The notes below the pieces were generated by a model. It worked only from the letters and a program-made list of their open reading frames with translations, did no database searches and was not told where the DNA came from. Shown one piece after another: positions 35,721-44,840 of a DNA stretch of 64,000 bases; position 1 is the stretch's first letter; each line of letters opens with the position of its first letter. Position numbers and translations under genes: made by a program. The DNA comes from Flavobacterium microcysteis (lineage in GTDB: Bacteria; Bacteroidota; Bacteroidia; Flavobacteriales; Flavobacteriaceae). The stretch spans positions 186,001 through 250,000 of the forward strand of contig NZ_VFJE01000051.1 of the NCBI RefSeq assembly GCF_006385255.1. Direction: 5' to 3'.

Positions 35721-35918
35721 TTATCGGGTTGAGTGCAACAATTCTTTGATGTCGATTTTTAATAATTGGGCTATTTGGGTCATGGTGTCCAGCGTGGGTT
35801 GCACTTCGTTGGTACACCACCTTGATACGGTTACTTCGCTTTTACCCAACTGCTCTGCCAACCATTTACTGGTTTTGTCTTTTTCTGCCAATACAATTTT
35901 CAATCTATTGATTTTCAT
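35721..35918 (-). CDS. XRE-type regulator of restriction operon
   Basis: 65 residues, a single lambda-repressor-like HTH (KTSKWLAEQLGKSEVTVSRWCTNEVQPTLDTMTQIAQLL). Its size and place as first gene of the restriction operon match controller (C) proteins, which delay nuclease expression on entry into a new host. Likely binds its own promoter. Confidence 0.88.
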   Translation of the reverse strand: MKINRLKIVLAEKDKTSKWLAEQLGKSEVTVSRWCTNEVQPTLDTMTQIAQLLKIDIKELLHSTR

Positions 35919-35945
35919 TTGATGTTATTAAATTAACATTTGGTG

Positions 35946-36273
35946 TTAAATGTAAGCAATTATTTTGAGTGGAGAAATAATTGTGCTAATGGCAAAATCT
36001 TTATTTTCGTCGTCGGTCAGAACTAAATATTCATAAAATGCACCTTTCTGCTGGTTACTTAATCCCCGAAATTCATAGCTTAGCTTAATGACTTCTGTAT
36101 CTAAGTGAAAATCTTCAGGCGTTAAATATAATTCACGTTGTTGTTTACCCAAATTATACAATAAGCTTATGGCTTCCATTCTCACCAATAATAACATTGA
36201 CATTTTTACTAAATTCAACGGTAAGATTTTTTATTCCTTTGTAGTTTTCAATTTCAATGGATGATAGGTACAT
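35946..36273 (-). pseudogene. Relic of an AAA ATPase with Walker A deleted
   Basis: Starting at the ATG at 36273, the translation YLSSIEIENYKGIKNLTVEF.. NVNVIIGENG is the start of an OLD/RecF-like AAA ATPase (P-loop GENGsGKT). It hits a stop after GENGSHKLIV. Continuing in another frame gives EAISLLYNLGKQQRELYLTPEDFH.., the helix that normally follows the P-loop. The likely event is a deletion of about 20 bp that removed SGKT and shifted the frame. The rest of the ATPase is missing; the frame stops at 35946, 27 bp before the XRE gene. A protein of up to 90 residues could be read from the second part but has no P-loop. Confidence 0.75.
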
Positions 36274-36548
36274 GGATACATTTTAATTAATTGCGAATTG
36301 ATAGTTGCATTTGAACTATCTCTTTTTATCTTTTTCCCTTGCGGTAAGATACATTTTATTCTCCGTCATCTTCTATTGTCAAGCAACAGCAGTCAAGTAC
36401 ATGTTATTAAATCTCTACTAAACTAATAACTATCATTCTAACAAATATAATAAAAACAGCAGATCTGTATTTTACGGGAAACCATAATTAGATATAAGCC
36501 TTCGAAAGTCAATTTTTTTCTGATAAGCTGCGTTATCATTAGAAAACC

Positions 36549-38201
36549 ATGACCACAGCAATTTTATACATTCGTGTAAGCACTGATGAGCAAGCCATTA
36601 GGGGCTATTCTCAGCGTTATCAGAGAGAACATTTAGAACAATACTGTATCTCAAATAATATTGACGTAATTGATGTAATTTTTGAAGATTATTCTGCAAG
36701 AAATTTTGAAAGACCAGGATGGAAAATATTAATGACCGAACTCAGAATCAAAAAATATCAAAGACCCAATTTCATATTATTTACAAAATGGGATAGATTC
36801 AGTCGTAATGTTGGGGACGCCTACTACGTTATTTCCCAGTTATACAAAATGGGAATATCTCCTCAGGCAATTGATCAAAAACTTGATCTTTCGATTCCTG
36901 AAAACAAGATAATTCTTAGTGTCTATCTGGCAACCTCCGAAGCAGAAAATGACAGAAGATCAATGAATGTAAAAGAAGGCATTCATAAAGCTAAAGAAGA
37001 GGGTAGATGGACTGCTCATATTCCATTGGGATATACTGCCATTCTTCTTCCTGATAACAAAAGGGGTATTCACCCTAAGGAACCTGAAGCGACCTTTATA
37101 AGGCAGGCATTTGATATGGTCTTAGAAAGGACAAAATCCGTAAAAGCTATTTATGATCAATTAGGGGGAAATTTAAAATGTAGTATCAACACATTTAGAA
37201 GGATTCTATGTAATCCACTTTATTGCGGTAAAATATTTGTCCCTGAATTTAAAGAACAAAATGCTCATTTAACAGATGGACTCCACAAAGGCATAGTCGA
37301 TGAAAGCAAATTTTTGAAGGTTCAAGGGATTCTTAATAAAAAAACCAGCCCGGTTAAAAGAAGCAATCTTGATGAGTATATGATATTACGAGGTTTCCTT
37401 TTTTGCCCACAATGTGATAAAAAATTAACAGGTAGTTTATCAAAGGGAAAAATACATCATTATGCTTACTATCATTGTAATTCAAAATGCGGATTCCGAT
37501 TGAGAGCCGATAAAATAAATTCCTTTTTTAAGGATGAATTAAAGACCCTGGAATTAAAAGAAGATTATATTGACCTATGTTTTAAATTTATAATATATAC
37601 CTGTAAAGATATTCGTGAGGAAAAGATTTCCAATGACAAAGTGTTATCACAAAGCATCGAAAAACTTGTCGAAAGGATTCTAAAAGCTAAACTTCTGCTT
37701 CTACATGATGAAATAGATTATGACGATTACATTTTAATCAAAAAAGACTGCGAAAATAAGATTCATGGTTTTGGTAAAGATTTCAAAAGTATTCCAGACA
37801 AGAATAAATTTTTATATCAGAGAATTAATAATATCATCAAATCAATTCATGAAATTGGCATTTCATTCGAACAGGCGGAAACCAATACACAAAAAAAAAT
37901 GCTATGCCTTTTATTAAATCAGCATATAATACTAAATAAGAATTTGGCTTTTAAAGAGGTTCTGAACCCTATTATGCTAAAAGTTTTTAGAACGAAAAGT
38001 TCTTCTTTTAAATTTGTAGAGCTTCTTAATCTCAAATTAAAATTACCAACTGAATTTTCTCAACTTGTAGACGAAATAATGGCTATTGAAAGTAAAAATG
38101 ATAATACTGTCTCAAAAGAATCTGCCCAAGAAATAGCTTGTTTTCTTATTGGACTTATAAAAATAATACATAACAATAATCGACAATTAGTATATGATTA
38201 A
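36549..38201 (+). CDS. Large serine recombinase
   Basis: 550 residues. The resolvase/invertase catalytic domain has ILYIRVSTDEQ (Arg9, Ser11) and YSARNFERPGW, and KWDRFSRN carries further catalytic Arg. The recombinase domain and zinc beta-ribbon follow (CPQCDKKLTG .. YYHCNSKCGF), then a coiled, Lys-rich C-terminus. This is the integrase type that moves islands and phages using attP/attB. It sits at the right edge of the restriction island, near the boundary repeat 38218 and tRNA-Ser. Confidence 0.9.
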   Translation: MTTAILYIRVSTDEQAIRGYSQRYQREHLEQYCISNNIDVIDVIFEDYSARNFERPGWKILMTELRIKKYQRPNFILFTKWDRFSRNVGDAYYVISQLYKMGISPQAIDQKLDLSIPENKIILSVYLATSEAENDRRSMNVKEGIHKAKEEGRWTAHIPLGYTAILLPDNKRGIHPKEPEATFIRQAFDMVLERTKSVKAIYDQLGGNLKCSINTFRRILCNPLYCGKIFVPEFKEQNAHLTDGLHKGIVDESKFLKVQGILNKKTSPVKRSNLDEYMILRGFLFCPQCDKKLTGSLSKGKIHHYAYYHCNSKCGFRLRADKINSFFKDELKTLELKEDYIDLCFKFIIYTCKDIREEKISNDKVLSQSIEKLVERILKAKLLLLHDEIDYDDYILIKKDCENKIHGFGKDFKSIPDKNKFLYQRINNIIKSIHEIGISFEQAETNTQKKMLCLLLNQHIILNKNLAFKEVLNPIMLKVFRTKSSSFKFVELLNLKLKLPTEFSQLVDEIMAIESKNDNTVSKESAQEIACFLIGLIKIIHNNNRQLVYD

Positions 38202-38217
38202 TAATCAAATATTTATG

Positions 38218-38235
38218 GTGTTCGAATCCCTTTCA
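38218..38235. repeat. Right island boundary repeat, tRNA T-arm-like
   Basis: GTGTTCGAATCCCTTTCA lies 17 bp after the recombinase gene and mirrors 29536-29558. The two read inward from the two edges of the 8.7-kb block that contains the restriction operon and the recombinase. Confidence 0.45.
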
Positions 38236-38412
38236 CGTTTGTCTATTTTTTTTAAATACTGACAAACTCTTAATTAATCTAATTAAAGCGTATTTATCTA
38301 AAAATCAAGCGCTTATTCAGATAAAGACTCTAGTGGGTAAAATTGATGAATTTTACTATCGAACAATAATTTTTAGGAGTAAGTACCTTATTATCATGTT
38401 TTTATAATAAAA

Positions 38413-38442
38413 AAAGGTGCAAATCTTTTGATTTACACCTTT
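38413..38442 (-). terminator. tRNA-Ser terminator
   Basis: GGTGCAAATC / GATTTACACC around TTTT; the single mismatch becomes a U-G pair in the minus-strand RNA. A T-run follows on the minus strand, directly downstream of the tRNA. Confidence 0.85.
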
Positions 38443-38445
38443 CAG

Positions 38446-38530
38446 CGGAGAAAGAGGGATTCGAACCCCCGGACCTGTTACAGTCAACAGTTTTCAAGAC
38501 TGCCGCAATCGACCACTCTGCCATTTCTCC
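38446..38530 (-). tRNA. tRNA-Ser (TGA anticodon)
   Basis: The minus strand begins GGAGAAATGGCAGAGTGG and ends TTTCTCC plus discriminator G: a 7-bp acceptor stem. The anticodon arm GCAGT-CTTGAAA-ACTGT gives TGA. There is a long variable arm (GTTGACTGTAACAG region), as expected for serine, and the T-loop is TTCGAAT in GGGGGTTCGAATCCC. CCA is not encoded. The 3' end is the sort of site used by tRNA-targeting integrases. Confidence 0.95.
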
Positions 38531-38687
38531 AATATGTTGCTATCATTTCCTGATTGCGAGTGCAAATATAGAAACCTTTTTTGAGTTTCAAAACATTTTG
38601 AAGGTAAAATTCAAAACATTTTTTAGCAACATTTTTAATCATTTCATTTTCTAGTGTTTACACCAAAAATAAAATTCATTTATTTTT

Positions 38688-39824
38688 TTAGAATTCGACG
38701 TATTCCATAATTTCCAAGCCGTATCCAATCATTCCGACACGTTTTGTTTGCTCAGAATTCGATAATAATCGGATGTTGGTGATATCAATATCATGCAGGA
38801 TTTGTGCTCCGATACCAAAATCTTTGTTATCCATTTTTAACTGTGGCGCCTTAAAAACTCCTTTTTCCTGTAATCCTTTTAGTTCTGTGATCCGATTTAA
38901 GAGCTCGATAGGCTGGATTTCCTGATTGATGAATAAAATAGCACCTTTTCCTTCTTCATTGATCTTTTGGAACATCTTTTCCAGTTTCTGGTCCGGATCA
39001 TTTGTAAGCGTGCCTAATATATCATTATTGACCTGGGTTGAATTGATACGGGTCAATATCGACTCTCCGATATTCCAGCTTCCTTTAGTAAGAGCAAGGT
39101 GAACCTGCTTGTTTGTAGTTTGTAGATAAGCTCTTAGTCTAAACGTACCAAAACGGGTTTCGATCTCGAAATCTTCTTTCTTTTGGATAAGGCTATCGTG
39201 CTGCATTCTGTAAGCCACTAAATCTTCGATAGAAATGATTTTCAAGTCGAATTTTTTAGCTACTTCAAACAGTTGTGGCAAACGAGCCATAGAACCATCT
39301 TCATTTAGGATTTCTACAAGGATTCCAGCTGGTTTTAGTCCAGCAAGACGTGCAAGGTCAATAGCGGCTTCGGTATGGCCAGTTCTTCTTAAAACGCCGC
39401 CTTGTTTTGCTCTAAGCGGAAAAATATGCCCTGGTCGTCCCAAATCTTCCGGTTTGGTATTATCGTCAACTAAAAACTGTATGGTTTTGGCACGGTCATG
39501 AACGGAGATTCCCGTTGTACAACCATGACCAATCAGGTCAACAGAAACTGTAAATTGAGTTTCATGCAATACCGTATTATTAGTAACCATCAGGTTAAGG
39601 TCTAATTCCTTACAGCGAGCCTCGGTTAGTGGAGCACAGATAAGCCCACGACCATGAGTTGCCATGAAATTAATCATTTCTGGAGTTACTTTTTCTGCAG
39701 CAGCAATAAAGTCGCCTTCGTTTTCGCGATCTTCATCATCAACGACAATGATAATTTTTCCTTGACGGATATCTTCAATCGCTTCTTCTATAGTATTAAG
39801 CTTTGTAATTTTATTCTCGGACAT
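38688..39824 (-). CDS. ribB: 3,4-dihydroxy-2-butanone 4-phosphate synthase with degenerate GTP-cyclohydrolase II domain
   Basis: 378 residues. The RibB half has [25 protein letters not shown] and [12 protein letters not shown], all intact: ribulose-5-phosphate to dihydroxybutanone phosphate in riboflavin synthesis. The C-terminal half aligns with RibA ([12 protein letters not shown] .. YGLEIMEYV) but lacks the zinc-binding cysteines and the GHxFGS/RCDCG segment, so GTP cyclohydrolase activity is doubtful. Another RibA is expected elsewhere. The start overlaps the stop of the upstream permease gene by one base (TAATG), implying translational coupling. Confidence 0.93.
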   Translation of the reverse strand: MSENKITKLNTIEEAIEDIRQGKIIIVVDDEDRENEGDFIAAAEKVTPEMINFMATHGRGLICAPLTEARCKELDLNLMVTNNTVLHETQFTVSVDLIGHGCTTGISVHDRAKTIQFLVDDNTKPEDLGRPGHIFPLRAKQGGVLRRTGHTEAAIDLARLAGLKPAGILVEILNEDGSMARLPQLFEVAKKFDLKIISIEDLVAYRMQHDSLIQKKEDFEIETRFGTFRLRAYLQTTNKQVHLALTKGSWNIGESILTRINSTQVNNDILGTLTNDPDQKLEKMFQKINEEGKGAILFINQEIQPIELLNRITELKGLQEKGVFKAPQLKMDNKDFGIGAQILHDIDITNIRLLSNSEQTKRVGMIGYGLEIMEYVEF

Positions 39825-41293
39825 TATTTAGGTGTGTTGTTGTTTTTAATTCTGAATAGTTTCTGGAATCCTTTCTGGATAGGAGAGAGGATGACATCCA
39901 TATTGATTAATCCAATATCATTGGTAGCCCTATAAGTCAGTAAGACGGCTAAAGGAGACAAAACAAATGAGGACATCCACGAGCCTAGAAAAGGCGGGAT
40001 TCCGTTTTCCTGGGCTAGTTTTCGCCCAAAAGTATTGATAAAATGGAAGGTAATAAAAATTAGGACAGCAAATACAATAGGTAATCCCAATCCTCCTTTA
40101 CGTATAATAGCACCCAATGGAGCTCCAATAAAGAACATTAGTATGCAGGAAAAAGCAATGACAAATTTTTCATACAATGCCAACCAGTGGTTGTTGATGT
40201 TTTTTTGCTTGACTTCTACTTCTTGCTTTGTTCCTTCAATCGAGAATTTTGCACTCTCCAGGTTACCTACAGCAATTTCTAGTACCCTTGATTTTTCAGC
40301 TGTTGATACGACACTTAATAGGTCAGTTACGACAGAATCCTTTTTAGGTTTGGCAATGGTAACAGCAGCTGCAGTAGGGCCATGATCTTTATAATTAACA
40401 ATTCCGCTTCTGAGGTAGATGTTTTCTGCAAAAGAGACCAAATCTTTATTGAAGTTTTTGTGAAGCGAATCCAGAGTGTAAGTAAGCTCGCTTACGTTAA
40501 GCATTGCATTGGTATTTGTAATACTTGATTCGTCTTCAACTGTATTCAATTTGGATAGGTCGATATTGATAATGTCTTTTTTAAATGAAGCCTTGACAAA
40601 AGGAACTCTGTTACGTTCTTCGTATTTTTTTGGAATAATATTTTCGTAATAATTGCCATCAAACAGTATCATTTGCAGCATGGAAGATTCTTCCTGATTT
40701 ACCAATAAACCCTTTTTAGCCTTGATGACAATATTATTGCCCATACCGTTGGCTGCTTTTTTATGGATAGTGACCCCGCTTAGTTTTTCGCCTTTGTCTC
40801 CTGTTTTTTTGTTGACTTTGATGTTGTATTCACCCACATCACTAAATTGTCCTTCTGCAATAGCCATAGCGGGTTTGGTCTGGACAATATCTCGTCTGAG
40901 GTTTAAGAATTTATATTCTGCTGCTGGAATAATATTGTTGGCAAAAAAGAAAGCGATGATACTTAAAAAGATGATAAATACCATTAGACTTTTCATGGCT
41001 CTCTGAAGTGAAATCCCTGAAGATTTCATGGCCGCAAATTCGTAGTTCTCTGCCAGGTTTCCAAAAGTCATGATAGAAGCCAGTAATATAGAAAGTGGCA
41101 GAACCAAAGGGATCATCTTTGGCGAGTAGAACAGAAGGAATTTTACAATCAGAAGGACATCCAAGTCTTTTCCGGCTAATTCAGCAATAAAAAGCCAAAC
41201 TGCCTGCAGGATGAAAATGAAAAAAAGAATTACAAAAACCGTAGCTAATGTCTTCAGGAAGGTCGTTAGAATGTATCTGTCAAGAATTTTCAC
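39824..41293 (-). CDS. LptF/LptG family permease
   Basis: 489 residues, YjgP/YjgQ family. An N-terminal block of three helices (LATVFVILFFIFILQAVWLF; MIPLVLPLSILLASIMTFG; MVFIIFLSIIAFFFANNII) leads to a large periplasmic beta-jellyroll domain of about 200 residues, then three C-terminal helices (IAFSCILMFFIGAPLGAIIRKGG is the conserved loop). Part of the LPS export ABC complex in the inner membrane. It is 7 bp downstream of lolA. Confidence 0.92.
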   Translation of the reverse strand: MKILDRYILTTFLKTLATVFVILFFIFILQAVWLFIAELAGKDLDVLLIVKFLLFYSPKMIPLVLPLSILLASIMTFGNLAENYEFAAMKSSGISLQRAMKSLMVFIIFLSIIAFFFANNIIPAAEYKFLNLRRDIVQTKPAMAIAEGQFSDVGEYNIKVNKKTGDKGEKLSGVTIHKKAANGMGNNIVIKAKKGLLVNQEESSMLQMILFDGNYYENIIPKKYEERNRVPFVKASFKKDIINIDLSKLNTVEDESSITNTNAMLNVSELTYTLDSLHKNFNKDLVSFAENIYLRSGIVNYKDHGPTAAAVTIAKPKKDSVVTDLLSVVSTAEKSRVLEIAVGNLESAKFSIEGTKQEVEVKQKNINNHWLALYEKFVIAFSCILMFFIGAPLGAIIRKGGLGLPIVFAVLIFITFHFINTFGRKLAQENGIPPFLGSWMSSFVLSPLAVLLTYRATNDIGLINMDVILSPIQKGFQKLFRIKNNNTPK

Positions 41294-41300
41294 CTATGTG

Positions 41301-41945
41301 TCAATCTAGTTTGTTGATATAGTAATTAGGGTATTTACTTTCCGCAAAGGTAAATTGATTTTTTGATAATGGCTGATTGGTTTTAAAAGAATTAACAGTG
41401 ATTGTAGTTTTTGATCCATTCTTTCCTACTTCCATAAGGTTATAGATGTGTTTTGTCTGTACATCTATGCCCAGATAGATTTCTTTTCTATCGTCTTTTG
41501 AACTGGTAGGGACTAATTTTACGTATTGGATTTTTCTACCACGTACGTTTTGTAGTATATCCCAAGAATACTTGAATCCGTGGTTAAAAAAGGTCAGCAT
41601 TTTTGAAGGCGTTACAGCGTCTTCTTCATTTTCGTCAAATTTTGAAATGCTTATTTCTTCGTCTTCGGGAACAATATTGTATATTTTTTTTCCGTCATAA
41701 ATTTTGGTTACTCCCATGAAGTTCAATACATATTTATTGCCTTGCATGATGACATTTCCTTTGCTTTCCTGATTTAGATTTTCCTTTGGATTGGTCAAAG
41801 AATATTTGAAATCGATAGAAATATTATCATAGCTTTTCACTTTGGCAGATACTTCGTCCAGCAGATTTCTAGCTTTTTGGCTGTTCTGTGCCTGGATAGT
41901 AATGGAGATAAAAAATAATGCAATAATGGGTAATAACCTTTTCAT
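41301..41945 (-). CDS. lolA: LolA-like outer-membrane lipoprotein carrier
   Basis: The start at 41945 (MKRLLPIIALFFISITIQAQ) gives a signal peptide; 13 earlier codons overlap the ftsK stop region. The mature ~195 residues match the LolA fold: ARNLLDEVSAKVKSYDNISIDFKYSL, GNVIMQGNKYVLNFMG, YDGKKIYNIVPEDEEI. It carries lipoproteins across the periplasm. Only 1 bp separates it from ftsK upstream, so it is translated in the same operon. Confidence 0.9.
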   Translation of the reverse strand: MKRLLPIIALFFISITIQAQNSQKARNLLDEVSAKVKSYDNISIDFKYSLTNPKENLNQESKGNVIMQGNKYVLNFMGVTKIYDGKKIYNIVPEDEEISISKFDENEEDAVTPSKMLTFFNHGFKYSWDILQNVRGRKIQYVKLVPTSSKDDRKEIYLGIDVQTKHIYNLMEVGKNGSKTTITVNSFKTNQPLSKNQFTFAESKYPNYYINKLD

Positions 41946-41946
41946 T

Positions 41947-44412
41947 TTAAAAATCGTTTTGCTCATTGTTAAAGAATTGGTCAAGAGAGCTCAAGTCCGG
42001 GATGTTAACGCTTCTGGCTTTGCTTCCCTCAAAAGGGCCAACAATTCCAGCGGCTTCCAACTGATCAATTAATCTTCCGGCACGGTTGTAGCCTAGCTTT
42101 AGCTTGCGCTGTAGCAAGGAGGCTGAACCTTGTTGTGCTGTAACAATGATTTCGGCAGCTTCCCTGAACATGGAATCTCTTTCGGATATATCCACATCAA
42201 GTTTAATGCCATTTTCTTCTCCAACATACTCAGGAAGGAGATATGCGTTAGGATAGGCTTTTTGTGAACCTATAAATTCGGTAATTTTTTCTACTTCCGG
42301 TGTGTCTACAAAGGCACACTGTACGCGGATTACATCGTTTCCATTAGTGTATAATAAATCTCCACGACCGATAAGCTGATCGGCACCCTGTGTATCCAAA
42401 ATAGTTCTGGAATCTATTTTTGAAGTAACACGGAAAGCAATCCTTGCAGGGAAGTTCGCTTTGATTATACCTGTAATAACATTAACCGATGGTCTTTGTG
42501 TTGCAATAATCAAATGTATACCAATGGCTCTGGCCAACTGCGCTAGTCGAGCAATAGGAGTTTCGACTTCTTTACCGGCAGTCATGATAAGATCTGCAAA
42601 TTCATCCACTACCAAAACGATATAAGGTAAGAATCGGTGTCCGTTTTCCGGATTTAGTTTTCTTAGCTTAAACTTTTCGTTGTATTCTTTAATGTTACGC
42701 ACCATAGCGTCTTTTAATAAAGAATAACGGTTATCCATTTCAACGCAAAGCGAGTTCAAGGTATTGATTACTTTAGCATTATCTGTAATAATAGCTTCTT
42801 CCGTATCTGGAAGCTTGGCAAGATAATGGCGCTCTATTTTATTGAATAATGTAAGTTCTACTTTTTTAGGGTCGACCAAAACAAATTTTACCTCGGCCGG
42901 GTGTTTTTTGTAAAGCAATGAAGTCAATACAGCATTTAACCCGACAGATTTTCCTTGCCCGGTAGCACCTGCCATCAAAAGGTGAGGCATCTTGGCTAAA
43001 TCGACTACAAATGTTTCGTTTGAAATGGTTTTACCCAGTGCAATCGGAAGTTCCATTTCTGCTTCCTGAAATTTAGCAGCTCCAATGACGCTTTTCATAG
43101 AAACCATAGTAGGATTCTTGTTTGGAACCTCGATACCAATCGTTCCTTTTCCTGGAATTGGTGCAATAATACGGATTCCCAAAGCAGATAATGACAAGGC
43201 AATATCATCTTCCAGACTCTTGATTTTTGAAATTCGGATACCAGCTTCCGGAACAATTTCATACAATGTTACGGAAGGACCAACTGTAGCCTTGATTTGG
43301 GCAATTTCTATTTTATAGTTTCGTAATGTCTCAACAATCCTGTTTTTATTTTCTTCAAGTTCTTCCTGATTGATTGTAATTCCTCCGCTAGAATACTCTT
43401 TTAAAAGATCCAGTGTAGGGAATTTATAATTAGATAGGTCTAAAGTTGGATCAAATTCTCCAAAGTCAGCTACTAATTTTGACGCCAAATTTTCAATAAC
43501 CGTGTCTTCTTCAGCAAATTTCTCGATTACAAAAGCATCGTCATTTGTTTCGATAATTTCCGGTTCATGCGAATGTACGGGAGCTACCGGAGGCTTAACA
43601 ATAGGTTCGATTGTTATATGCGATGGATTATTGATGGTAGGTTTTAAAGCTTCCTTATTGATTTCAAATTGGGAAACCGGTTTTAGAGTAGGTTCCTCAA
43701 TTTCCTCTTCATCCTCTTCTTCAATAATATCTTCTTCCAGAATTTCGTCTGTCAATTCTTTTACAGCGACTGGAGCGACAACAGATTCCGCTATAGCTTC
43801 TTCTTCAGCCTTTCTCTTTTTAGCTTCGAAATAATTCTTGATACCGTCTGGCGAAACTTTCATCTTAAAGATTAAATAGACAAGAAGCCCAAAAACCAAT
43901 ACGAGTAAAGTACCTGCTTTTCCAAGATAATCCTGAATGAAAAGATTCATTTCAAAACCAATCACACCACCTAATTCAGGTAGGAAATCGGCAAAAAATC
44001 CAAATAATATGGAGATAATGATAATGGCAAATAAATCCCAGAACCAGGTGTTTTTAAGTTTTTTTACCGGCAAGTCCAATATGAGATACATCCCGGTTAT
44101 AAAAAACAATCGTACCAAAAGAAACGAGGCAACACCAAATCCTTGGTATAAGAATAAATTGGCAAGGTAAGCACCAAATTTTCCTAACCAGTTTTGGACT
44201 TCAATAGATCGGTCTGTCAAAGCATCTACAGCGCTCTGGTCATATTGACCGTATAGGAAGAAAGATATAAAAGCAAGCAATAGGGCAACAGAAAACAAGA
44301 CTAATAAGGCTCCAAAGATTACTTTGTGCTGTCTTGTCAGTTTCCATGTTTTTTTCTCAGAAGCTTGAGAATCCGTCTTGCCAGCTGTTTCTTTTTTTGT
44401 CGTTTTAGCCAT
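41947..44412 (-). CDS. ftsK: FtsK/SpoIIIE DNA translocase
   Basis: 821 residues. An N-terminal membrane domain of about four helices (residues ~30-190) is followed by a Glu-rich linker, then the RecA-like motor. The motor has GATGQGKSVGLNAVLTSLL (Walker A), KFVLVDPKKVEL and LVVDEFADL (Walker B). A C-terminal gamma winged helix (SASLLQRKLKLGYNRAGRLIDQLE) reads KOPS-like polarity sequences. It moves chromosome termini through the division septum. First gene of the ftsK-lolA-LptF/G-ribB run. Confidence 0.95.
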   Translation of the reverse strand: MAKTTKKETAGKTDSQASEKKTWKLTRQHKVIFGALLVLFSVALLLAFISFFLYGQYDQSAVDALTDRSIEVQNWLGKFGAYLANLFLYQGFGVASFLLVRLFFITGMYLILDLPVKKLKNTWFWDLFAIIIISILFGFFADFLPELGGVIGFEMNLFIQDYLGKAGTLLVLVFGLLVYLIFKMKVSPDGIKNYFEAKKRKAEEEAIAESVVAPVAVKELTDEILEEDIIEEEDEEEIEEPTLKPVSQFEINKEALKPTINNPSHITIEPIVKPPVAPVHSHEPEIIETNDDAFVIEKFAEEDTVIENLASKLVADFGEFDPTLDLSNYKFPTLDLLKEYSSGGITINQEELEENKNRIVETLRNYKIEIAQIKATVGPSVTLYEIVPEAGIRISKIKSLEDDIALSLSALGIRIIAPIPGKGTIGIEVPNKNPTMVSMKSVIGAAKFQEAEMELPIALGKTISNETFVVDLAKMPHLLMAGATGQGKSVGLNAVLTSLLYKKHPAEVKFVLVDPKKVELTLFNKIERHYLAKLPDTEEAIITDNAKVINTLNSLCVEMDNRYSLLKDAMVRNIKEYNEKFKLRKLNPENGHRFLPYIVLVVDEFADLIMTAGKEVETPIARLAQLARAIGIHLIIATQRPSVNVITGIIKANFPARIAFRVTSKIDSRTILDTQGADQLIGRGDLLYTNGNDVIRVQCAFVDTPEVEKITEFIGSQKAYPNAYLLPEYVGEENGIKLDVDISERDSMFREAAEIIVTAQQGSASLLQRKLKLGYNRAGRLIDQLEAAGIVGPFEGSKARSVNIPDLSSLDQFFNNEQNDF

Positions 44413-44452
44413 TAAAAGAGGAGATGATTAGATGTAAAAATAAATAAATTTT

Positions 44453-44827
44453 CTACAAATTTTGAAATTTCGGTATATATATGATTAGGCCGACAGCGAT
44501 GGCGGCAACCGCAGCAAAAAATACGGCTCCGGCAGCGACATCCTTTATAAAACCAATTTTATCATGAAAATTAGGATGAATAAAATCGGCTATTTTTTCT
44601 ACAGCCGTATTCAGTCCCTCGATACTTAAGACCAGCCCAATTGCCATTGTCTGGAACAGCCATTCTGTTTTAGAAATATTAAAATAGAATCCTGCAACAG
44701 TTATTGCAATTCCTAGAAAAAACTGAACCATAATGCTATGTTCGGTCGAAACTAGCTTGTAAGCGCCACGAATGGCATACTTAAAACTTTTTAGCCGGCC
44801 GGTTACAAAAGAATGGTCTGTCTTCAT
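44453..44827 (-). CDS. dgkA: Diacylglycerol kinase family protein
   Basis: 124 residues with three membrane helices and the signature EGLNTAVEKIADF plus KDVAAGAVFF, which carry the catalytic Glu and Asp of the prokaryotic DgkA/undecaprenol kinase family. It phosphorylates a membrane lipid alcohol. It lies 13 bp downstream of tpx on the same strand. Confidence 0.93.
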   Translation of the reverse strand: MKTDHSFVTGRLKSFKYAIRGAYKLVSTEHSIMVQFFLGIAITVAGFYFNISKTEWLFQTMAIGLVLSIEGLNTAVEKIADFIHPNFHDKIGFIKDVAAGAVFFAAVAAIAVGLIIYIPKFQNL

Positions 44828-44840
44828 ATCGTGTTATAAT

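Noticed and set aside
36549..38201. Serine recombinase as the enzyme that moves the cassettes at 20-25 kb
   Set aside because: It is over 10 kb away, belongs to a different island, and serine recombinases do not act on attC-like folded sites as far as is known.
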